Shown here one piece after another: positions 1-4,958 of a stretch of DNA of 5,063 nt (positions are counted from its first letter, which is position 1; every line of letters begins with the position of its first letter). The position numbers and the translations under genes were made by a program. Below the pieces are notes generated by a model. The model was not told where the DNA came from and did no database searches. It saw only the letters and a list, made by a program, of their open reading frames with translations. Origin of the DNA: Anaerolineaceae bacterium UBA3924 (GTDB lineage Bacteria > Chloroflexota > Anaerolineae > Anaerolineales > Anaerolineaceae); contig DGEO01000028.1 in NCBI GenBank assembly GCA_002385985.1, positions 65,629 to 70,691 of the forward strand. The letters are read 5' to 3'.

Positions 1-648
1 GACTGGGCGCTCAACTCGGTTCATTTCCCTCGCCCGCTGACCGCCGCTGACTTCTGCCTGCAGGGGATCAACGGCCGCGAACGGGTGACGGCCAATGTGA
101 TCGGGGTGATTGAAAACCAGGCGCCAACCCGGCACCTGCGCATCCAGATGCCGGTCGACAACGGCGAGATCAAGGCCGATATGACCCAGGATGTGGCCAA
201 GGTGGCGCTGGTCGAGCGGCATGCGGGCACCGGGCGCATCCAGGTCGGGCTGGTGCAGGGGTTTGGCTTCAACCAGCCCTGCGCGGTGGCCTCCACCGTG
301 GCGCATGACTGCCACCACATGATCGTGGTCGGCACCGACGAGGAGAACATGGCTCTGGCGGTCAACACGCTGGCTGAATGCCAGGGCGGGCAGGTGGTGG
401 TGCGGAACGGCTCGGTCATCGGCAAGGTCGAGCTGCCTATCGGCGGGCTGATGTCCAACGAGCGGGCCAGCGTGGTCGCTCACAAGGCGGCGACCGTGCT
501 GAAGGGCTTTGAGGCCTGCGGCTGCACGCTGAACAACCCGAACATGCAGCTCAGCCTGCTGGGGCTGGTGGTCATCCCGTCGCTGCGGATTTCAGACCTG
601 GGGCTGGTGGATGTGGGTAATTTTCAATTTATTCCGGTCCTGGAGTAA
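1..648 (+). CDS. ade: Adenine deaminase, C-terminal part (5' end outside window)
   Basis: Adenine deaminase hydrolyses adenine to hypoxanthine and ammonia in the cytoplasm, feeding purine salvage or catabolism. The frame is open from base 1 to the TAA at 646-648, giving 215 residues; the full family is about 570-600, so the amidohydrolase barrel with its metal ligands lies upstream of the window. What remains matches the family's C-terminal domain: V-A-S-T-V-A-H-D-C-H-H-M-I-V-V-G-T-D-E-E-N at about visible residues 97-117, corresponding to the usual AHDSHN-IIVVG block, then GGQVVV and the ending V-V-I-P-S-L-R-I-S-D-L-G-L-V-D-V. Two positions of the AHD block differ from the usual form (Cys for Ser, His for Asn). 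An in-frame GTG at 85 exists, but coding clearly continues upstream (residues DWALNSVHFPRP), so it is not the start. The gene lies 18 bases before the gntR start and is probably in the same operon. Family assignment is firm; substrate specificity is by homology. Confidence 0.9.
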   Translation, partial: DWALNSVHFPRPLTAADFCLQGINGRERVTANVIGVIENQAPTRHLRIQMPVDNGEIKADMTQDVAKVALVERHAGTGRIQVGLVQGFGFNQPCAVASTVAHDCHHMIVVGTDEENMALAVNTLAECQGGQVVVRNGSVIGKVELPIGGLMSNERASVVAHKAATVLKGFEACGCTLNNPNMQLSLLGLVVIPSLRISDLGLVDVGNFQFIPVLE

Positions 649-652
649 AATG
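643..652 (+). promoter_or_regulatory. Possible weak -10 element (TAAAAT) upstream of gntR
   Basis: The string GAGTAAAATG spans the ade stop codon and contains TAAAAT (646-651), one mismatch from TATAAT. It follows an AT-rich patch (617-633) that is unusual in this GC-rich DNA. The same ten bases recur at 4780-4789 before the lipoprotein gene. No good -35 box is found at 16-18 bases, and the implied transcript would start only about 9 bases before the gntR ATG. This may be chance, with gntR simply read from the ade promoter. Confidence 0.15.
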
Positions 653-666
653 GAAGGCTGATCCAG

Positions 667-1446
667 ATGGCACCCAGAACCAGGGAATTCACCACCCAAT
701 CTCACCGCTTTCAGCGCCTGCAAAACGATCTGGCCAACCGGATTGCGCAGACACCTCCCGGCGAACGCCTGCCCTCCGAGCCGCAGCTGGCGCAGGAACT
801 GGGCGTTTCCCGGGCGACGCTGCGTGAAGCCATGCGCGCCTTCGAAGCCCAGGGGCTGATCCGCCGCAAGCAGGGAGCGGGGACGTTTGTGGTCGGCCAG
901 TCGCAGGTGATCACCAGCGGTCTAGAGGTGCTGGAAAGCATCGAATCGCTTGCCCGGCGCATTAACCTGGACGTCTCCATGGGTGAATGGCACGTGGAGG
1001 AGCGCAAGGCGGACCCGGTTCAGGCGGAGCACCTGCAGGTTCCCGAAGGGACGGATCTGATCAATGTGGAACGGGTCATCATCGCGGATCACCGGCCTGT
1101 CGCCTACCTGGTGGACCTGCTGCCGTGCGAGTACCTGCGGCTGGAGGACCTGAATGAAAACTTCACCGGATCGGTGCTGGACCTGATTCTGAAGCGCGGC
1201 ACGCCGCTGCTCGCGAAGTCCAGAACTGAAATCCGGGCCGTGGCCGCCTCGGCGGATATCGCCCGCGCGCTGCAGATCCAGCGCGGCGATGTGCTGCTGC
1301 TGTTTGTGGCCTATCTCTATGCCGTTGACGGCAGCGTGGTCGATTATTCGCTCAGCTTCTTCCTGCCGGGGTATTTCCGCTTCCATGTTGTGCGGAAGGT
1401 GGGGGAAGTGTTTACGAACAAGGATGAAAACAGGGAGGAAGACTAA
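667..1446 (+). CDS. GntR-family transcriptional regulator, HutC/UTRA type
   Basis: This is a DNA-binding regulator of 259 residues, a normal length for the HutC subfamily. Residues about 14-76 form the GntR winged helix-turn-helix: G-E-R-L-P-S-E at 32-38, the helix-turn-helix L-A-Q-E-L-G-V-S-R-A-T-L-R-E-A at 41-55, then G-L-I-R-R-K-Q-G-A-G-T-F-V at 63-75 as the wing. Residues about 95-245 look like a UTRA effector domain, ending with V-V-D-Y-S-L-S-F-F-L-P-G-Y-F-R-F. There is no FCD-type or aminotransferase domain. The ATG at 667 follows GGAAGG (652-657) at a 9-base spacing. The stop overlaps the ygeY start by one base. Placed inside a purine/carbamoyl operon, it probably senses a pathway intermediate such as a purine or ureido compound, but the ligand is not visible from sequence. 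A fitting operator palindrome lies at 4808-4819, upstream of the lipoprotein gene. The family is certain; the target and ligand are inference. Confidence 0.93.
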   Translation: MAPRTREFTTQSHRFQRLQNDLANRIAQTPPGERLPSEPQLAQELGVSRATLREAMRAFEAQGLIRRKQGAGTFVVGQSQVITSGLEVLESIESLARRINLDVSMGEWHVEERKADPVQAEHLQVPEGTDLINVERVIIADHRPVAYLVDLLPCEYLRLEDLNENFTGSVLDLILKRGTPLLAKSRTEIRAVAASADIARALQIQRGDVLLLFVAYLYAVDGSVVDYSLSFFLPGYFRFHVVRKVGEVFTNKDENREED

Positions 1447-1448
1447 TG
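1434..1448 (+). promoter_or_regulatory. Shine-Dalgarno and TAATG stop/start overlap coupling gntR to ygeY
   Basis: GGAGG (1434-1438) lies inside the last gntR codons, 7 bases before the ygeY ATG at 1446. The gntR stop TAA (1444-1446) shares its last A with that ATG. This decides the ygeY start and indicates one transcript with translational coupling of the regulator and the hydrolase. Confidence 0.8.
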
Positions 1449-2681
1449 GCCGTTCAAGTAAACATTAACCGGGATGCGGTGCACGAGCGCGTGCAGGGAC
1501 ACCGCGAGGAGATCATCCAGTTCCTGCGCGACATCGTCGCCATCCCTTCCATGAACTCGCAGATCGGCCCGGTGGGGGAGCGGATCGCCGAGGAAATGCG
1601 CAAGCTGGGCTTTGAAGAGGTGCGCTTCGACAAGATGGGCAACATCCTTGGGCGGATCGGCAGCGGGCCGCGGACGATCGTGTTCGACTCGCACATCGAC
1701 ACGGTTGGCATCGGCAGCCCCGAGGAATGGGAGCACGATCCCTTCCAGGGGAAGATCGAGAACGGGTACCTTTTCGGCCGCGGCGCCTGCGATGAGAAAG
1801 GCAGCACGCCGGGCATGGTCTACGGCCTGGCGATCGCCCGCGACCTGGGCCTGCTGGACGGGTGGACGGTCTACTACTTCGGCAATATGGAGGAGTGGTG
1901 CGACGGCATTGCCCCCAACTCCTTTGTCGAGGTGGACCCGGGCGTCCGGCCGGACTTTGTGGTCATCGGCGAGCCGACTAAGATGCAGGTGTACCGCGGT
2001 CACAAGGGCCGCATCGAGCTGAAGGTCGTCGCCCGCGGTCGCAGCGCTCACGCCGCCAGCAATCACCTGGGCGACAATGCCATCTACAAGCTGCTGCCGG
2101 TGATCGCCGGTATCCGCGACCTGGAGCCGGAGCTGGGCGACCATCCCTTCCTGGGCAAGGGCAAGATCACCGTCAGCGACATGGAGGTCAAGACCCCGAG
2201 CATCAACGCCGTTCCGGATGAGGCGACCATCTACATCGACCGGCGCATGACCTTCGGGGAGACGAAAGAAGAAGCCATCGCGCAGATTGAACGCTTGATC
2301 CCTGAGGCGGATAAGGATAAAATTCGGGTCGAAGCTCTGTACTACGACGAGCCCTCCTACACCGGTTTTGTTTTTCCAGTTGACAAGTACTTCCCAGCCT
2401 GGGCGATTGACGAAGACCACCCGCTCGTGCAGGTAGGCCAGGCCGTGCGTGAAACCATCGGCCTGGAACCCTGTCCGTCGGGTAAATGGAACTTTAGTAC
2501 CAACGGGATCTACTGGGCCGGCAAGGCCAACATTCCTTCCATTGGCTTTGGTCCAGGAGACGAAGAGACGGCCCATACCGTCCGTGATTCGGTTCCCTTG
2601 GATGATGTGGTGCTGGCGGCGGAGTTTTATGCCCTGTTGCCGGCGGCTTTGAAACAGGTTCTGGATGCCAGACAGGCGTAA
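1446..2681 (+). CDS. ygeY: YgeY-type M20 family metallohydrolase
   Basis: This is a 411-residue zinc-type hydrolase of the M20/ArgE/DapE/CPG2 family, most like YgeY (selenium-metabolism-linked hydrolase). Visible metal and catalytic positions are H83 and D85 in D-S-H-I-D-T-V, D116 in G-R-G-A-C-D-E-K-G, the Glu pair E149-E150 in N-M-E-E-W-C-D-G, E176 in G-E-P-T, and a C-terminal His, probably H377 in E-E-T-A-H-T-V-R-D. The lid/dimer domain starts around R-G-R-S-A-H-A-A-S (197-205), where H202 is the conserved dimerisation-domain His. E-W-H-D-P-F-type spacing and the G-R-G-A-C-D-E-K-G block fit YgeY rather than a dipeptidase. YgeY homologues lie beside ygeW, ygeX and hydantoinase genes in purine-degradation clusters, where they are thought to act on an amide- or ureido-type intermediate; the exact substrate is not shown by this sequence. 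Family confidence is high. The YgeY subfamily is likely; ArgE or DapE is the alternative, but the context argues against it. Confidence 0.86.
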   Translation: MAVQVNINRDAVHERVQGHREEIIQFLRDIVAIPSMNSQIGPVGERIAEEMRKLGFEEVRFDKMGNILGRIGSGPRTIVFDSHIDTVGIGSPEEWEHDPFQGKIENGYLFGRGACDEKGSTPGMVYGLAIARDLGLLDGWTVYYFGNMEEWCDGIAPNSFVEVDPGVRPDFVVIGEPTKMQVYRGHKGRIELKVVARGRSAHAASNHLGDNAIYKLLPVIAGIRDLEPELGDHPFLGKGKITVSDMEVKTPSINAVPDEATIYIDRRMTFGETKEEAIAQIERLIPEADKDKIRVEALYYDEPSYTGFVFPVDKYFPAWAIDEDHPLVQVGQAVRETIGLEPCPSGKWNFSTNGIYWAGKANIPSIGFGPGDEETAHTVRDSVPLDDVVLAAEFYALLPAALKQVLDARQA

Positions 2682-2722
2682 TCCTGGACATCACCCTGGG
2701 CATTACAACGAGGAGTAACCCC

Positions 2723-3700
2723 ATGCAAACCAACCTTCGCGGTCGAGACTTAATCGGTGATCTGGATTTCTCCAAAGAGGAAGTGGAAACCGTTCTCGAG
2801 GTCGCTTTCGACCTGAAGAAGAAGAAAGCGCTCGGCGAACCCACTCCCTACCTGCGGGACAAGACGCTGGCCATGCTGTTCTTCTTCTCCAGCACCCGCA
2901 CCCGCGGCAGCTTCGAAGCCGGGATGGCGCAGCTGGGCGGGCACGCCGCTTTCATCGAAAGCGCGACCACCCAGATCAAGCACGGTGACACCGCCAAAGA
3001 AATCGGCGAGATCTACGGGCGCTATTTTGACGGGCTGGCCATCCGCCACTGCGACTGGCTGGAAGGCAACAAGTACATCAACGAAGTCGCCCGGGCCTCA
3101 CGCGTGCCGGTGCTGAACATGCAGTGCGATATCTACCATCCCTTCCAGTGCCTGGCAGACCTGATGACCATCATGGAGAAGAAGGGCCGTGACCTGCGCG
3201 GCAAGAAGATCGTGGTCTCCTGGGCTTACGCCGCGTCGTACCTCAAGCCCATCTCGGTGCCGCAGTCGCTGATCCTGCAGATGCCCCGCTTCGGGATGGA
3301 CGTGACCCTGGCCTACCCGCCGGAGTTCCCGCTGATGCCCGAGATCGTGGAAGAGGCCCAGGCCCAGGCGCGCAAGTTCAACACCCGCTTCGAGATTACC
3401 AATGACATGGTGGAAGGCTTCCGCGACGCGGATGTGGTATACGCCAAGTCCTGGGGTCCGCTGCTGACCACCACCGACCCGACGGAAGGCAAGCGGCTGC
3501 AGGATATGTACAAGGACTGGATCACGGATGCGAAGAAGATGAGCGTCGCCAAACCGGACGCCATCTACATGCACCCCTTACCGGCTGACCGTGAGATTGA
3601 GGTGACCAACGAAGTGCTGGATGGTCCGCAGTCAGTGGTTTACGATGAGGCTGAGAATCGCCTTCACGCTCAGAAAGCGGTGATGGCGCTTACAATGTAA
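2723..3700 (+). CDS. ygeW: YgeW-like transcarbamylase (aspartate/ornithine carbamoyltransferase superfamily)
   Basis: This is a cytoplasmic transcarbamylase of 325 residues. The carbamoyl-phosphate site is clear: S-T-R-T-R-G-S-F-E at 57-65, I-R-H at 107-109 and H-P-F-Q at 139-142. The second-substrate side differs from ornithine carbamoyltransferase: the D-x-x-x-S-M-G motif is A-D-V-V-Y-A-K-S-W-G (236-245), and H-C-L-P is H-P-L-P-A-D-R (284-290). The segment W-A-Y-A-A-S-Y-L-K-P-I-S-V-P-Q-S (167-182) resembles the proline-rich region of YgeW and other knotted transcarbamylases. E. coli YgeW is, from memory, nearly 400 residues, so this form is shorter, mainly at the N-terminus and in C-terminal insertions. 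The start is supported by AGGAG (2711-2715), 7 bases before ATG. The gene lies between ygeY and carbamate kinase, so it probably phosphorolyses a carbamoylated (ureido) purine breakdown product to carbamoyl phosphate. The substrate is unproven; the OTC-like C-terminal pattern (D-E-A-E-N-R-L-H-A-Q-K-A) means automatic annotation may call it argF. Confidence 0.82.
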   Translation: MQTNLRGRDLIGDLDFSKEEVETVLEVAFDLKKKKALGEPTPYLRDKTLAMLFFFSSTRTRGSFEAGMAQLGGHAAFIESATTQIKHGDTAKEIGEIYGRYFDGLAIRHCDWLEGNKYINEVARASRVPVLNMQCDIYHPFQCLADLMTIMEKKGRDLRGKKIVVSWAYAASYLKPISVPQSLILQMPRFGMDVTLAYPPEFPLMPEIVEEAQAQARKFNTRFEITNDMVEGFRDADVVYAKSWGPLLTTTDPTEGKRLQDMYKDWITDAKKMSVAKPDAIYMHPLPADREIEVTNEVLDGPQSVVYDEAENRLHAQKAVMALTM

Positions 3701-3724
3701 CAACTTTATTAAGGAGATATCGGA

Positions 3725-4675
3725 ATGCAAAAGCAAGGTGTAGCCGTTGTGGCTGTCGGTGGGAATTCATTGATTAAAGATCCGAAGCGCGTGACCATGC
3801 AGGATCAGTACAACGCCGGCGCTGAATCGATCCACCATATCGTTGATATGATCGAGCAGGGCTGGAACGTTGTCATCACCCATGGGAACGGTCCCCAGGT
3901 CGGCCATGTTCTGCGCCGTTCGGAGATCGCTGCCGGGCAGGTTCATGAAGTGCCCCTGGATTACTGCGGTGCGGATACTCAGGGTTCGATCGGCTACATG
4001 TTCAACCGGGCCCTGGTCAACGAGTTCAAGAAGCGCGGTATGAACCGCAACTCCGTGGCGGTGGTCACCCAGACCATCGTCGACTCGAATGACCCGGCCT
4101 TCCAGAACCCGACCAAGCCTATCGGTTCGTTCATGACGGAAGAAGAGGCCAAGCGCCGCGCGCAGGAGGACGGCTGGGTGGTGGTTGAGGACGCCGGCCG
4201 CGGCTGGCGCCGTGTGGTGCCGTCCCCCATCCCGATGAAGATTGTCGAAGCCCCGGCTATCAAGGCGCTGATTGACGCCGGCGTGGTTGTGGTCGGTGTC
4301 GGCGGCGGCGGTATCCCGGTCAAGGAGAACGGCGACGGGACGCTCTCTGGCGTCGAGGCCGTGATCGACAAGGACTTCGGCTCTTCCCTGCTGGCGACCA
4401 TGATCGGCGCTGACCTGTTCGTGATCAGCACCGCGGTGGAGAAGGTGTCCCTGAACTACAACAAGCCCAACCAGATCGACCTGGACTGCCTGACCATGGC
4501 GGAGGCCCGCAAGTACATGGAAGACGGCCACTTCGCCAAGGGCAGCATGCTCCCCAAGATCCAGGCGATCCTGCGCTTCATGGAGAACGGGGGCAAGAAA
4601 GCCCTGATCACCAACCCGGAGAACATCGGACGCGCTCTCCGTGGCGAGACGGGCACCTGGATCGTGCGCGAATGA
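3725..4675 (+). CDS. arcC: Carbamate kinase
   Basis: Carbamate kinase catalyses the reversible transfer of phosphate from carbamoyl phosphate to ADP, giving ATP, ammonia and CO2 in fermenting cells. The 316-residue length is typical. Amino-acid-kinase motifs are complete: V-G-G-N-S-L at 11-16, T-H-G-N-G-P-Q-V-G at 52-60, the family block T-Q-G-S-I-G-Y-M at 85-92, P-T-K-P-I-G at 129-134 (lid-region Lys), R-R-V-V-P-S-P at 162-168, G-G-G-G-I-P-V at 193-199, V-I-D-K-D at 213-217 (Lys in the nucleotide site) and G-S-M-L-P-K at 273-278. The start at 3725 has AAGGAG (3711-3716) 8 bases upstream. It begins 24 bases after the YgeW-like gene, is the last gene before a hairpin terminator, and is the energy-conserving step of the set, equivalent in context to E. 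coli yqeA. No arginine deiminase is present here, so an arginine deiminase pathway role is not supported by the window. Confidence 0.96.
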   Translation: MQKQGVAVVAVGGNSLIKDPKRVTMQDQYNAGAESIHHIVDMIEQGWNVVITHGNGPQVGHVLRRSEIAAGQVHEVPLDYCGADTQGSIGYMFNRALVNEFKKRGMNRNSVAVVTQTIVDSNDPAFQNPTKPIGSFMTEEEAKRRAQEDGWVVVEDAGRGWRRVVPSPIPMKIVEAPAIKALIDAGVVVVGVGGGGIPVKENGDGTLSGVEAVIDKDFGSSLLATMIGADLFVISTAVEKVSLNYNKPNQIDLDCLTMAEARKYMEDGHFAKGSMLPKIQAILRFMENGGKKALITNPENIGRALRGETGTWIVRE

Positions 4676-4683
4676 CCCAGACC

Positions 4684-4716
4684 AACGGTGCAGCCGGCTT
4701 ATCCGGCTGCACCGTT
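4684..4716 (+). terminator. Strong hairpin, probable terminator after carbamate kinase
   Basis: A perfect 14-bp inverted repeat (AACGGTGCAGCCGG at 4684-4697; CCGGCTGCACCGTT at 4703-4716) with a 5-base loop CTTAT starts 8 bases after the carbamate kinase stop. It is followed by GAATTTCAAT rather than a clean run of T, so the U-tract is weak. The position and very stable GC stem make it the likely end of the operon, though it could also serve to stabilise the mRNA 3' end. Confidence 0.82.
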
Positions 4717-4745
4717 GAATTTCAATAGAGTTGTAATCCGAAGAA

Positions 4746-4788
4746 TTGACATTTTTCCCCTATACGATGCGAACGAATCGAGTAAAAT
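4746..4788 (+). promoter_or_regulatory. Candidate promoter region for the lipoprotein transcription unit
   Basis: The region after the terminator is distinctly AT-rich. A perfect -35-like TTGACA sits at 4746-4751 and a good -10-like TAAAAT at 4783-4788, but they are 31 bases apart, too far to be one sigma-70-type promoter. With a 17-base spacer the -35 partner of TAAAAT would be CTATAC (4760-4765), which is poor, and no clear -10 box lies 16-18 bases after TTGACA. A promoter is needed here because a terminator precedes and a new gene follows, but its exact elements are uncertain. If TAAAAT is used, transcription would begin near 4795, just before the operator palindrome. Confidence 0.35.
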
Positions 4789-4807
4789 GTGTGTCTGGCA
4801 GCCCAAC

Positions 4808-4819
4808 TTGTCTAGACAA
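4808..4819. promoter_or_regulatory. Probable GntR/HutC-type operator, perfect palindrome TTGTCTAGACAA
   Basis: These twelve bases are their own reverse complement and contain GTCTAGAC, an exact match to the GT-N-TA-N-AC pattern described for HutC-subfamily GntR regulators. The site lies about 20 bases downstream of the TAAAAT box and 139 bases upstream of the lipoprotein start, where bound repressor could block transcription. The only regulator in the window, at 667-1446, is of exactly this subfamily, so it is the natural candidate to bind here. Binding is inferred, not shown. Confidence 0.68.
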
Positions 4820-4832
4820 AATAGGTTCCAAC

Positions 4833-4894
4833 CCTGACGGTCCTTCAAATTCGTTTGAGGAAAGGAGATGAGGTAATCCCAGTAAACCTGACGG
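4833..4894 (+). repeat. 8-bp direct repeat CCTGACGG in the leader
   Basis: CCTGACGG occurs at 4833-4840 and again at 4887-4894, both in the untranslated leader of the lipoprotein gene and starting 54 bases apart. The copies flank the UUCG hairpin. They could be paired RNA elements or protein sites, or chance; no function is recognised. Confidence 0.35.
4843..4860 (+). other. UUCG-capped RNA hairpin in the leader
   Basis: CCTTCAAATTCGTTTGAGG (with one flanking base) folds into a 7-bp stem, 4843-4849 with 4854-4860, including one G-U pair, closed by a TTCG loop at 4850-4853. It is followed by the purine-rich run GAAAGGAGATGAGG. There is no T tract, so it is not a terminator; it may be part of a structured 5' leader. 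Confidence 0.4.
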
Positions 4895-4910
4895 GCTTCT
4901 CTTCTGAAGC
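4895..4910 (+). other. Small hairpin GCTTC/GAAGC in the leader
   Basis: GCTTC (4895-4899) pairs with GAAGC (4906-4910) across a 6-base loop TCTTCT, immediately after the second CCTGACGG copy. It is short and could be chance. I note it because it sits in the same leader as the UUCG hairpin and would lie about 50 bases before the lipoprotein start. Confidence 0.25.
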
Positions 4911-4947
4911 ATTGTGCGTTCACCGGATCACCATTCTATGTCAATTT

Positions 4948-4954
4948 GGAGGAG
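4948..4954 (+). promoter_or_regulatory. Shine-Dalgarno GGAGGAG deciding the lipoprotein start
   Basis: GGAGGAG lies 4 bases before the ATG at 4959 (6 from the core GGAGG). An earlier in-frame ATG at 4938 has no Shine-Dalgarno and would place W-R-R before the usual short Lys-rich signal start, so 4959 is preferred. Confidence 0.8.
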
Positions 4955-4958
4955 AACA

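Noticed and set aside
914..934. TCTAGA core flanked by CCAGC/GCTGG inside gntR, considered as a second operator
   Set aside because: The outer arms and the TCTAGA core do not share a centre of symmetry, and the GT-N-TA-N-AC pattern is not met on both sides; it is also inside coding sequence.
2380..2408. TTGACA inside ygeY as an internal promoter
   Set aside because: The -10 position at 17-18 bases reads GCGATT or CGATTG, which is poor, and the region is coding.
1443..2576. Long antisense open frame (377 codons) opposite ygeY
   Set aside because: It mirrors a well-conserved M20 gene in GC-rich DNA, has no recognisable domain and shows low-complexity His/Val/Asp/Arg-rich composition typical of a shadow frame.
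3767..4531. Antisense open frame (254 codons) opposite carbamate kinase
   Set aside because: Lies entirely opposite a gene with complete carbamate kinase motifs; composition is that of a GC-rich shadow.
2723..4675. Interpretation as an arginine deiminase operon (OTC plus carbamate kinase)
   Set aside because: No arginine deiminase or antiporter is present, the transcarbamylase lacks ornithine-binding motifs, and the neighbours are adenine deaminase and YgeY.
4767..4871. Possible 34-codon leader peptide on the + strand
   Set aside because: No Shine-Dalgarno before the ATG and it would start upstream of the likely transcript start; no attenuation-like codon run.
4861..4876. AAGGAG followed directly by ATG AGG TAA, a minimal open frame
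   Set aside because: The Shine-Dalgarno abuts the ATG with no spacer, so initiation there is unlikely.
4699..4923. Minus-strand open frame (74 codons) in the intergenic region
   Set aside because: GTG start without a Shine-Dalgarno, runs through the terminator stem and the operator palindrome, and has no recognisable features.
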